A stretch of 64,000 nucleotides of DNA, from the NCBI GenBank assembly GCA_965652025.1, contig CBFGTM010000013.1, forward strand, positions 1 through 64,000. Reading direction: 5' to 3'. Of the stretch, positions 47,104 through 55,522 are shown in pieces. The stretch comes from CAVVWJ01 sp965652025 (lineage in GTDB: Bacteria; Gemmatimonadota; Gemmatimonadetes; Gemmatimonadales; GWC2-71-9). Positions within the stretch are counted from its first letter, which is position 1, and every line of letters starts with the position of its first letter. The notes under the pieces were generated by a model, which searched no databases, was not told where the DNA came from, and saw only the letters and a list, made by a program, of their open reading frames with translations. The position numbers and the translations under genes are program-made.

Positions 47104-48261
47104 TTAGGCTGACTTGATCTCAGTCCAGATCTGATCCCACGTCGCCGTGTCCTTACCCAAATCGACCTGGTACTCCAGCCGCTGGAGCTCCGCCTCCGTG
47201 GGATAGGAGACCGGGTTTTTCATGACCTTCGCGGCCGCGGCGTTCGGCGTACCATAGCCGGTAGCCTCCGACAGGGCGGCACCCACCTCCGGCCTCAGGA
47301 TGTAGTTCATCCACTCATGCGCCGCGCGCTTGTTCGGCGCACTCTTGGGAATACACATGGAGTCCCCCCAGATGGTGCATCCCTCTTTTGGGATCACATA
47401 GCCGAGATTCGGCTGCTCCGCTTGAGCCTGGATGGTATCGCCATTCCACAGTTGGGACACCCATACATCGCCCGAGATGAGCTGTGCCTTGACGGGGGCG
47501 GAGATATAGGCCTTGAGGTTCTTCTTGGCCGCGATGGAATCGGCCTTGGCCGGGGCTAGCTCGGCCGGTTTGGTGGAATTCAGGGAGTGTCCCCGGTAGC
47601 GCAGCTGGGATCCGATGACCTCTCGCCCATCATCCATCATCGTCATCTTCTTGGCGTAGCGCTTGTCGTGAAACACGGCCCAGCTGTCGATCGGGGTCTT
47701 GATCTTGTCGGTCCGGTATGCAATGCCACTGGTGCCCCACTGCCAGGGGATAGTGAGCTTGTTACCCTGATCGGTGGGCAGATTCTGAAAGATCGGCGAA
47801 ATGTTATTGAAGTTGGGAATGTATTCCCTGTTGATTGGGCTGATCAGGTCGGTCGCCACCATCACCGGGATGATGTACCCGCTGGGAACGACGATGTCAT
47901 ACCCGGTAGCTCCGGCCTGTAGCTTGGCCACCATCTCTTCATTGCTTTCATAAGTATCGTAGGTGACCTTGACCCCGAACTCCTTCTCGAAGTTGGGGAC
48001 GGTATCCTCCGCGATGTAGTCGGACCAGTTGTAGATATGCAGCTCCTTCTCGATCGGCCCGAGATCTGCCAGGGACTGGGCCGGCGCGCTGTTGGTCCCT
48101 CCCCGGGAAGGCCGGTCGCCCCGCTGACAGGCCTGCAGCAGAGCACCCACCGATCCCAGACCCAGGCCCAGGCCGAGAGTCCGGAGTACGAATTCCCGTC
48201 GAGGGATGGCACCACGCTCGAGTTGCTCCAGCAGGCAGTCGACTTCGGCGCGCTTGCTCAC
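47104..48261 (-). CDS. potD: spermidine/putrescine-binding protein
   Basis: 385 residues. Export signal with twin arginines (RREFVLRTLGLGLG) and a lipobox ending LLQAC. The binding fold starts KELHIYNWSDYIAEDTVPNF and contains TYDTYESNEEMVAKLQAGAT and IPWQWGTSGIAYRTDKIK, all PotD/PotF signatures. It delivers polyamines to the PotABC importer. Its permease and ATPase genes are on the same transcript, with the oxidase between them. Confidence 0.93.
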   Translation of the reverse strand: MSKRAEVDCLLEQLERGAIPRREFVLRTLGLGLGLGSVGALLQACQRGDRPSRGGTNSAPAQSLADLGPIEKELHIYNWSDYIAEDTVPNFEKEFGVKVTYDTYESNEEMVAKLQAGATGYDIVVPSGYIIPVMVATDLISPINREYIPNFNNISPIFQNLPTDQGNKLTIPWQWGTSGIAYRTDKIKTPIDSWAVFHDKRYAKKMTMMDDGREVIGSQLRYRGHSLNSTKPAELAPAKADSIAAKKNLKAYISAPVKAQLISGDVWVSQLWNGDTIQAQAEQPNLGYVIPKEGCTIWGDSMCIPKSAPNKRAAHEWMNYILRPEVGAALSEATGYGTPNAAAAKVMKNPVSYPTEAELQRLEYQVDLGKDTATWDQIWTEIKSA

Positions 48262-48312
48262 GATTCTTCTTATTAACCGGTTGTCCCGTGCGCCCCACGT
48301 CGGCGCCCCGGG

Positions 48313-49575
48313 CTACCCCAACAAGTCACGGGTTCGATAGTACCCTCCCACGAAGGGAAGGAACCAGGGAACTCCGTTGTACAATGGAATTGCTCGGAAC
48401 TTCTTCGTGCCCAGATCGGGAATCTCTCCGTCACCCGCAATGACCTTAGCCATCCGGTTTCCCAGATAGGTGGCGAGCGCCACACCGTGTCCGCAGTATC
48501 CCATGGCGTAGTAGATGCCAGCGTGGCGCCCAGCATGCGGGAGGTGATCCATAGGGTAGGCCACCTTCCCGGACCAGGCGAACTCGACTCTGATGGCCGC
48601 CAGCTCGGGAAATACCTCTCGCATGCCGGCTTCCAGAATCGCCGCACTGCGCCGGATGCCGGTCGGGGTGAACGAAGCCCGACCTCCAAAGACCATACGC
48701 CGGTCGGGTGAAAGCCGGAAGTAGTAGAGCAGATTCTTGGTGTCGCTGAACACCCTTCCGCGGGGGACCAACCGCCGAGCCACTTCAGGAGCGAGCCGGC
48801 TGGTCGCAATCTGATAACTCCCGATGGGAATGACGCGGCGGCGAAGGGCCGATAGGGCGGGCGGCGTATAGCCGTTGGTTGCGGCAAGCACTTCTCTCGC
48901 CCGGATCGTGCCATCCTTAGTGGCGATCTCGAACCCGGCCGCTACTCGCCGGACCCCGGTGACCGTCGTGTGCTCCAGGAGCCGAGCACCGGCTCGTTGT
49001 GCCGCAGCTGCCAAGCCATGGACGTACTTGGCCGGGTGCAGGGACCGACCCCCGGGATCCACCAGGCCACCGTAATAGCGGTCAGACCCGATTTCCCGGC
49101 TCAGCTCACGGGGGCCGAGCAGCTCGGTTGCGTACCCTAGGCGGTCCTGCAGGAAGCGCCCGCTCTCTTCCAGAGTCCGAAGGTGGCTCGGTTTTGCAGC
49201 CAGGGTCACCGAACCGCACTGAACGAAGTCACAGCTGATGGCTTCCTCGACTATGACTCGCTCGAGAAAGCCAATGCCATCGAGGGTGAGCTGGAACATG
49301 CGGGCGGCCCGCTCTTCGCCTAACCGCTCATACAGCTCTGCCATCTCCGGCTTGTAGCCCGGAAGCACGAACCCACCATTTCGCCCGCTGGCTCCCCAGC
49401 CCATCGTATGCTGTTCCAGTACCGTGGTGTCAATTCCCCGCCGGGCCAGCGTCCGAGCAGCGGAAAGGCCGGTGTAACCGCCGCCGATCACGGCTACGTC
49501 GGTGGAGGCGGGCAGGGGACAGGCTGGTAGGCGGGCGGGCTCCGTGCTTTCAGTCCACAGACAACGCTCGAGCAT
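48313..49575 (-). CDS. FAD-dependent amine oxidase (PuuB-like)
   Basis: 420 residues. The FAD-binding start DVAVIGGGYTGLSAARTLAR is followed by GWGASGRNGGFVLPGYKPEM, the family's second conserved block. The C-terminal AGIYYAMGYCGHGVALATYL is typical of DAO-type oxidases. PuuB oxidises gamma-glutamylputrescine. The matching ligase (PuuA) is absent from the window, and the glutamine synthetase at 7747 is a GSI. So the substrate may be free polyamine or another N-substituted amine. It lies between potC and potD. Confidence 0.85.
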   Translation of the reverse strand: MLERCLWTESTEPARLPACPLPASTDVAVIGGGYTGLSAARTLARRGIDTTVLEQHTMGWGASGRNGGFVLPGYKPEMAELYERLGEERAARMFQLTLDGIGFLERVIVEEAISCDFVQCGSVTLAAKPSHLRTLEESGRFLQDRLGYATELLGPRELSREIGSDRYYGGLVDPGGRSLHPAKYVHGLAAAAQRAGARLLEHTTVTGVRRVAAGFEIATKDGTIRAREVLAATNGYTPPALSALRRRVIPIGSYQIATSRLAPEVARRLVPRGRVFSDTKNLLYYFRLSPDRRMVFGGRASFTPTGIRRSAAILEAGMREVFPELAAIRVEFAWSGKVAYPMDHLPHAGRHAGIYYAMGYCGHGVALATYLGNRMAKVIAGDGEIPDLGTKKFRAIPLYNGVPWFLPFVGGYYRTRDLLG

Positions 49576-49587
49576 TCCGGGTCCCGC

Positions 49588-50361
49588 CTACCTCTCGCGA
49601 AGCAGCCGGTCGGCTACATAGATCAGGATCGCGGTGACCAGCAGAATGATGGTACTGATGGCGTTGATGCTGGGCTCCACGTTCCTCCGCACCATCCCAT
49701 AGACCACAATGGGCAAGGTGGAGGACCCGGAGCCTGATACGAAGGAGGTGATCACGAAATCATCGAACGACATCGTGAAGGCCAGCAGCGCTCCCGCCAA
49801 AATCCCGGGCCAGAGCTGCGGGACGGTCACCCTCCAGAAAGTGGTGATCTCGTCGGCTCCCAGAATCATCGCCGCCTCCTCCAGGTGCCGGTCCATTCCC
49901 TCGAGCCGGGCCAGCACCACGATGACCACGAAGGAGATGCAGAAGGCCACGTGGGCAATGGTGATGGTGGTTACTCCCAGGGGAAACTTCAGCAGAGCAA
50001 ACAGAATCAGCAGCGAGATGCCGACCACGATCTCGGGTGTGACTACCGGCACGTACAAGAAACCTTCGAAAAGGCGGCGCCCGCGGAACCGGTGACGCGC
50101 GAGGGCGAGGGCAACCAGGGTACCGAATACCGCCGAGATTACCGTCGCGGCGACCCCCACGATCAGACTGATCCTTAGCCCCCGCAGAATGTCGGGGCGC
50201 TCCAGCAGCCGGTGATACCATTGCAGCGTAAACCCCCGCCAGTCGACCGAAAACTTGGAGTTGTTGAAGGAGAAGACCATCAACACCAGGATGGGAGCGT
50301 GGAGGAACAGGTACACCGCGCCGACAACCGCGACCAGCCAGCCGGGGATCCGAAGGTTCAC
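49588..50361 (-). CDS. potC: polyamine ABC importer, permease PotC
   Basis: 257 residues with about six membrane helices. The permease coupling loop EEAAMILGADEITTFWRVTV and PQLWPGILAGALLAFTMSFD is characteristic of PotC (DDFVITSFVSG follows). It overlaps potB by four bases. Confidence 0.94.
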   Translation of the reverse strand: MNLRIPGWLVAVVGAVYLFLHAPILVLMVFSFNNSKFSVDWRGFTLQWYHRLLERPDILRGLRISLIVGVAATVISAVFGTLVALALARHRFRGRRLFEGFLYVPVVTPEIVVGISLLILFALLKFPLGVTTITIAHVAFCISFVVIVVLARLEGMDRHLEEAAMILGADEITTFWRVTVPQLWPGILAGALLAFTMSFDDFVITSFVSGSGSSTLPIVVYGMVRRNVEPSINAISTIILLVTAILIYVADRLLRER

Positions 50362-51242
50362 TTACTACTTCCTCCACCCGTCTGGTCTTTCACCCGCAGG
50401 TAGATCATGACCGCCGCCAGCACCAGCGCCATCACGATGAACGAGGCAGCCGATCCGAAGGGCCAGTTGCGAGCCGAGGAGAACTGGTTCTGAACCAGAT
50501 TCCCTATCATCATCTGTTTGGCACCCCCCAGCAGGTCGGAGGTCAGGAACGACCCCAGCGCCGGGATGAACACCAGCAGGCAGCCTGCGACCACGCCCGG
50601 CATGGATAGGGGCAGGGTCACCCGGCGAAAGCGGGCCCGCGGCCGAGCCCCCAAGACTTCGGCGGCTTCGAGCAACGAGGGATCGAGTTTCTCCAGTGAG
50701 GCGTAAATAGGAAGGATCATGAAGGGCAGGAACCCATACACCAGCCCCACCATGACCGCAAACGGCGTGTAGAGGATGGTGAGCGTCTCATCGATCAACC
50801 CCAGCTTGAGCAGCCAGTTGTTGATCAGGCCGGTATCACGCATCAGGAAAATCATGGCGAAGGTCCGGACCAGAAAGCTGGTCCAGAACGGCAGGACCAC
50901 GAGAAAGAGCAGCAGGTTTCGCCAGCGGCCGCCCCGAACGATCGCATAGGCCACGGGATAGCCCAGGACCAGGCAGATGATGGTACAGCCGATTGACCAC
51001 AGGAAGGTGCGCTGGAGAACATCCAGGTAGAGCGGGTCGAAGAAGCGTGCGTAGTGCTCGAGGGTGAAACCGGGCTCCACGCCGCCGTAAATTCCCCGGG
51101 GCATGAAGCTGTACACCAGCATGATGAGGATGGGGATCAGAAAGAACAGGAACAACCAGAACCCGCCTGGTGCGAGCAGGGCCCAGGCCTGAGCCTCCGG
51201 CCTTCCATAGAGCCAGGCCAGCGCGCGCTCCCGCCCGCTCAC
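50358..51242 (-). CDS. potB: polyamine ABC importer, permease PotB
   Basis: 294 residues from the GTG at 51242, which overlaps the potA stop (GTGA). About six membrane helices. The coupling loop is EAAEVLGARPRARFRRVTLP, with LPLSMPGVVAGCLLVFIPAL after it. The frame is open to 51311 inside potA, but overlap and spacing favour 51242. It pairs with PotC to form the channel. Confidence 0.93.
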   Translation of the reverse strand: MSGRERALAWLYGRPEAQAWALLAPGGFWLFLFFLIPILIMLVYSFMPRGIYGGVEPGFTLEHYARFFDPLYLDVLQRTFLWSIGCTIICLVLGYPVAYAIVRGGRWRNLLLFLVVLPFWTSFLVRTFAMIFLMRDTGLINNWLLKLGLIDETLTILYTPFAVMVGLVYGFLPFMILPIYASLEKLDPSLLEAAEVLGARPRARFRRVTLPLSMPGVVAGCLLVFIPALGSFLTSDLLGGAKQMMIGNLVQNQFSSARNWPFGSAASFIVMALVLAAVMIYLRVKDQTGGGSSK

Positions 51243-52366
51243 TGGTCCTCTTCCAGTATTTGGCAGTCCTCCGGGAGCCACGCCACGGCGGCGGTGTCTC
51301 CCTTCTTCCATTGCAGCGGCTTGATCAGCTGGCCCTCGTTCCGCAGAGCAACCGTCACATCACCCGCCCCGGGAACACTGACGATCACATGCATCGTCTC
51401 GCCGAGGTAGATGATGTCGCGAACGGTGCCGATGAGGGCGTTCTCGCCTGGCGGTACGGCGTCGGGCCGGAAGACGTCCATCCATTCGGGGCGCACTGCG
51501 ATGCGGACGCTGCTGCCGTGACTGAGACTGGGGTGACCCGGCACCTGAAAGGAACCCTCTCCGCTCTGCTGGACCCGGCACTGGCCACTGGATGACTCCA
51601 CTACCCGTCCCTCGAAGAAGTTCGACTCGCCGATGAACTTCGCGACAAATGCGGTGCGCGGATTCTCGTAGATCTGGGCTGGTGTGCCCAGCTGAGCCAC
51701 CCGGGCATTGTCCATGACCGCAATCCGGTCGGACATGGTAAGCGCTTCTTCTTGGTCGTGGGTGACATACACGAAGGTAGTCCCGAGCTGCTTGTTGAGG
51801 GCCTTGAGCTCGAGCTGCATCTCCTTTCGAAGCTTCAAGTCAATGGCCCCGAGCGGCTCGTCCAGCAGCAGGATGGCAGGCTCCAGCACCAGCGCCCGGG
51901 CAAGGGCCACCCGCTGGCGCTGGCCACCCGAGAGCTGACCCGGCATCCGGTTCAGAAAGACATCCGGCTTGAGCCGAACCATTTCGAGCGCACGCCGCAC
52001 CCGATCACCGATCTCCGCTTTCGGCGCCTTACGCTGCTCCAAGCCAAAGGAAACGTTGCGCGCCACTGTCAGGTGGGGGAACAGGGCATAGTTCTGAAAC
52101 ACCATAGCGACCTGACGCTCGTACGGTCGCTTCTTGTTCACCGTTTGCCCCAGAAGCCGTACTTCTCCGCCGTCCTCATCGGGCTGCTCAAAGCCGGCGA
52201 GCAGGCGGAGGGTCGTCGTCTTGCCGCAGCCGGAGGGGCCCAGGATCGAAAAAAATTCGCCCCGGACAATGTCGAAGGAGACCTGATCGACCGCCTTGAG
52301 CTCCCCGAAGCTTTTGGAGACCTTCACTAGCTGCACCACGGGGTCCGCCTTCGGCCCAGCGGTCAC
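51239..52366 (-). CDS. potA: polyamine ABC importer, ATPase PotA
   Basis: 375 residues. Walker A is GPSGCGKTTTLRLLAG, the signature is LSGGQRQRVALARAL, Walker B is ILLLDEPLGAID, and the His switch is THDQEEAL. A TOBE domain (residues about 290-370) follows. It powers PotB/PotC. The start overlaps the gabT stop by four bases. Confidence 0.95.
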   Translation of the reverse strand: MTAGPKADPVVQLVKVSKSFGELKAVDQVSFDIVRGEFFSILGPSGCGKTTTLRLLAGFEQPDEDGGEVRLLGQTVNKKRPYERQVAMVFQNYALFPHLTVARNVSFGLEQRKAPKAEIGDRVRRALEMVRLKPDVFLNRMPGQLSGGQRQRVALARALVLEPAILLLDEPLGAIDLKLRKEMQLELKALNKQLGTTFVYVTHDQEEALTMSDRIAVMDNARVAQLGTPAQIYENPRTAFVAKFIGESNFFEGRVVESSSGQCRVQQSGEGSFQVPGHPSLSHGSSVRIAVRPEWMDVFRPDAVPPGENALIGTVRDIIYLGETMHVIVSVPGAGDVTVALRNEGQLIKPLQWKKGDTAAVAWLPEDCQILEEDQ

Positions 52367-53715
52367 GGAAGCGCCGATTCAAGGGCGCTCTCCAGAACCG
52401 AGAGTCCTTCGTCGATGACATCGTCAGGGGTGGTGAGCGGGGCCAGCACCCGGACCGTGTTGCCGAAGGTGCCGGAGGAGAGCAGGATCAGACCCCGTTC
52501 CAGCGCCGCGGCCAAAATCCGGGTGACGGAGGACTTGTCGGGGGCTTTCGACCTACGGTCGAGGACCAACTCCATAGCCACCATGGCTCCCAGACCCCGG
52601 ACATCGCCGATGGCGGGATACCGGACGGCCCACTGGCAGAAGCGGGAGCGAATGCGCTCTCCCATGAGGGCAGCCCGAGCCGGCAGACCTTCGGATTCCA
52701 TCGCGTCGAGGACTGCCAAGGCGGCGGCGCACGCCAGGGGATTGCCGCCGTAGGTGCCGCCCAGCCCCCCGACATGGGGTGCGTCGAGCACCTCGGCTCG
52801 ACCAGTGATAGCGGCCAGAGGGAGGCCGCCGGCCAGTGACTTGGCGGTGACTATGATGTCGGGCACCAGATCGTAGTGCTCGCTGGCGAAGAGCTTGCCC
52901 GTTCGGCCGAAGCCGGTCTGGATTTCGTCAGCGATGAACAGGATCCCGTGATCCCGCGCAAAACCGGCCAGCGCATTGACGTACTCCCGGGGTGCCGGTA
53001 CGAAGCCGCCTTCTCCCAGTTGGAGCTCCATGATGATGGCGGCCACGGAATCGGGGTCCACCACCGACGCGAACATCTGTTCCAGGCGCTCCCGGCTGGC
53101 CAGGCAACAATTCCCTGCACCTCCGCCTTTCCCGGTCCCGGCTTCCCCGCATCTATAGCAATACGGATAGGGGATTCGGTACACCTCGGGAGCAAAGGGG
53201 CCGAATCCCTTCTTGTAGGGCATAGCCTTAGAGGTGAGTGCCAAAGCCAGGTTGGTCCGGCCGTGGAAACCGTGCTCGAAACACACGATGGCCTGCCGGC
53301 CAGTGTAATAGCGCGCCACCTTGATCGCATTCTCCACCGCCTCGGCGCCACTGTTGACCAGGAAGGTGCGCTTGGGATGCTCCCCTGGGGTGATCTGGTT
53401 GAGCCGCTCGGCAAGCTCGACGTACGGCTCATAGCTCGATACCGGGAAGCACACGTGAGCGTACCGGTCCAGCTGTCGGCGCACCGCCTCCACCACCTCG
53501 GGATGACGGTGACCGGTGTTGACCACGCCGATTCCGCCGGCAAAATCGATCAGCCGGTTGCCGTCGGCATCGGTAACCACGGCGCCCTCGGCGTGCACGA
53601 CTGCAATCGGCGTGACCGAGGGCACCCCGCGCGGCACTGCCTGGACCCGACGAGCCTGGAGAGCACGGCTCTTGGGGCCGGGGATCTCGGTCACGAGCTG
53701 GATGACGCCTGACAT
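52363..53715 (-). CDS. gabT: 4-aminobutyrate aminotransferase
   Basis: 450 residues from the ATG at 53715; the frame continues to 53796 without protein character. Class III PLP enzyme with FLVNSGAEAVENAIKVARYY, ILFIADEIQTGFGRTGK and the PLP lysine in IIVTAKSLAGGLPLAA. A cysteine cluster (YPYCYRCGEAGTG...GNCCL) sits in the middle, as in many GABA aminotransferases. It converts GABA to succinate semialdehyde. It is the first gene of the approximately 8-kb operon gabT-potA-potB-potC-oxidase-potD-patA, whose promoter should lie in the 53716-53960 spacer, where I see no clear box. Confidence 0.88.
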   Translation of the reverse strand: MSGVIQLVTEIPGPKSRALQARRVQAVPRGVPSVTPIAVVHAEGAVVTDADGNRLIDFAGGIGVVNTGHRHPEVVEAVRRQLDRYAHVCFPVSSYEPYVELAERLNQITPGEHPKRTFLVNSGAEAVENAIKVARYYTGRQAIVCFEHGFHGRTNLALALTSKAMPYKKGFGPFAPEVYRIPYPYCYRCGEAGTGKGGGAGNCCLASRERLEQMFASVVDPDSVAAIIMELQLGEGGFVPAPREYVNALAGFARDHGILFIADEIQTGFGRTGKLFASEHYDLVPDIIVTAKSLAGGLPLAAITGRAEVLDAPHVGGLGGTYGGNPLACAAALAVLDAMESEGLPARAALMGERIRSRFCQWAVRYPAIGDVRGLGAMVAMELVLDRRSKAPDKSSVTRILAAALERGLILLSSGTFGNTVRVLAPLTTPDDVIDEGLSVLESALESALP

Positions 53716-53968
53716 GGGGAGCCCCGGAGGAAAGAAAGAGTGAAGATGTACGAGCGCTGGCTTGCTTCCGCCACCCCTGGGCCCGTGAAGAGCCACCGAG
53801 TACCATCGGGCTGCCCCGCCGAGTGCATAAACATGCAGCAGGACCTATGATTGCAGTGGGATAACGCCTTCTCTCTCACTAAGTTCGTCTCTTACATACA
53901 GATGCGGCCAATTTCGTCGGCCAGTGGCAGGTGACAAGGGGGCTAGACAAGGGGTGGGGGGGCGGAGC

Positions 53969-54150
53969 TACTATGGCTGAGTACCGGCTTCCCTGGAGGC
54001 GGGTACGTTTGCATCCTCCGACCAAGCGGAGGGTCCACTCTCACAGCTGACCATCTCCTTGAGCTGTGAGCCCCCATCAGCGGCGGGGGCGAGGTTTCGC
54101 AGGCGACAGGGCTCGCCGACGGGGCCAGACCGAGTGCCGCGCCAACAATG
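53969..54150 (+). promoter_or_regulatory. structured leader: five consecutive hairpins before the SDH-like gene
   Basis: A TACTAT -10 box (53969-53974) would start the RNA near 53981. Five hairpins then follow: GTACC/GGTAC (53981-54006), CCTCCG/CGGAGG (54015-54032), CTCACAGCT/AGCTGTGAG (54040-54070, 9 bp), CCCCC/GGGGG (54071-54089) and GGCGA/TCGCC (54102-54117). The upstream half-box is weak (TAGACA, 19-base spacer). No known riboswitch motif was recognised. The rest of the spacer, 53716-53968, holds nothing that I can identify. Confidence 0.5.
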
Positions 54151-54163
54151 AAAAGAGGAGTTT

Positions 54164-55405
54164 GTGAAAGTCCTGGTGCTGGGCGCCGGCGCGGTGGGGA
54201 CCGTGTCCGCCCTAAAATTCGTCAAGGAAGCGGTGCTCGAGAAACTCGTCATCGCCGACGCGGTGTCCGCCCGCGCCTTCCTCCTAGCGGACCGGCTCAA
54301 CGATCCACGGGTCTCGGCAATCGAGCTGGATGCCGGTGACCAGGCCGCAGTTGCCCACGCACTTCGTCAAACCGGCAGTACCGTGATCCTGAACGCGGCG
54401 CTTCCCGCCACCAATCTGGATGTTATGCGTGCCAGCCTCGATGCCGGCGCGGATTACATCGATCTGGCCAGCGGGGGGACTGACGCGGATGGCATCCCCA
54501 AGATGGATGACCAGTTCGCGCTGGACGCCGAGTTCAAGGCGGCCGGCCGGCTTGCCCTGCTGGGAATGGGAGCCGACCCCGGCACTACCAACGTCTATGC
54601 CGCCTTTGCGGCGAAACACCTGCTCGACGTCGTGACCGAACTGCGAGTTCGCGACGGCGACAATGCCGTGTGCCATGGGCACGATGGGTTCATCGCGCCG
54701 TTCAGCCCATGGGTCATGATCGACGAGTGTCTCTGCAAGGCCGTCTCCTACCGGGACGGGCGGTACCAGCTGGAGGAGCCCCTCACCGGTCTGGAGCAGT
54801 TCGATTTCCCGGAGCTGGGTGTGCTCAACTGCTATTACGTCGACCATGAGGAGAGCAAGACACTTCCCCGATTCTTCCCCACTGCGCGGACCATCGATTT
54901 CAAGCTGTGCATGGCGGACAGCACCGTGGAAACGCTGCGGGTAATCAAGCGGCTTGGCCTGTCGAGCAAGAAACGGGTGCTGGTCGGCAATCATTCCATT
55001 GCCCCTCGCGATCTGGTGGTTTCACTCCTGCCACAGCCCAAGGATCTGGCTGGACGCATGCACGGAAAGACCTGTGTGGGTACCCTGGCCCGGGGATATA
55101 GGAACGGAGAGTTCCGGGCGTACTACATCTATAATGTGAGCGATCACGAGGCCGCCTTCCGCGAGCTTGGCGTTCAGGCTACAGCGTACCAGACCGGCAT
55201 CCCACCGGTCATTGCCGCCCGCCTGATCAGCAATGGCACGTGGCGCGGAGCTGGGGTGATGTCGCCGGAGCAATTCGACCCCGACCCCTTCCTGCGCTGT
55301 CTGGCGCAGGAAGGAATGCCCTGGCGCGTTCGGGACGATACCCTCAGGCTGGGTGCGCCCCGGGTCTCCACCCGCCCCTCGCGAGAGACGGTGGCAGCGG
55401 CGTAG
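54164..55405 (+). CDS. saccharopine dehydrogenase-family reductase
   Basis: 413 residues from a GTG start after AGAGGAG. The N-terminus is a NAD(P)-binding Rossmann fold (VLVLGAGAVGTVSALKFVKE), and GADYIDLASGGTDADG and LLGMGADPGTTNVYAAFAAK are typical of saccharopine dehydrogenase relatives, including carboxynorspermidine and carboxyspermidine synthases. Its place beside polyamine genes supports a role in making or altering polyamines or lysine derivatives. The exact reaction is not determined. Confidence 0.85.
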   Translation: MKVLVLGAGAVGTVSALKFVKEAVLEKLVIADAVSARAFLLADRLNDPRVSAIELDAGDQAAVAHALRQTGSTVILNAALPATNLDVMRASLDAGADYIDLASGGTDADGIPKMDDQFALDAEFKAAGRLALLGMGADPGTTNVYAAFAAKHLLDVVTELRVRDGDNAVCHGHDGFIAPFSPWVMIDECLCKAVSYRDGRYQLEEPLTGLEQFDFPELGVLNCYYVDHEESKTLPRFFPTARTIDFKLCMADSTVETLRVIKRLGLSSKKRVLVGNHSIAPRDLVVSLLPQPKDLAGRMHGKTCVGTLARGYRNGEFRAYYIYNVSDHEAAFRELGVQATAYQTGIPPVIAARLISNGTWRGAGVMSPEQFDPDPFLRCLAQEGMPWRVRDDTLRLGAPRVSTRPSRETVAAA

Positions 55406-55522
55406 ACCGCAGGGCAATCTTCGGGAGGACAGCACGGAGGGCACGGCCGGTTCCGGTGCCCTCTGTGCATTTGTGGTATCTTCTCAGCTATCGACCGAAC
55501 AAATGGCGTACGGGAGGAGCCG

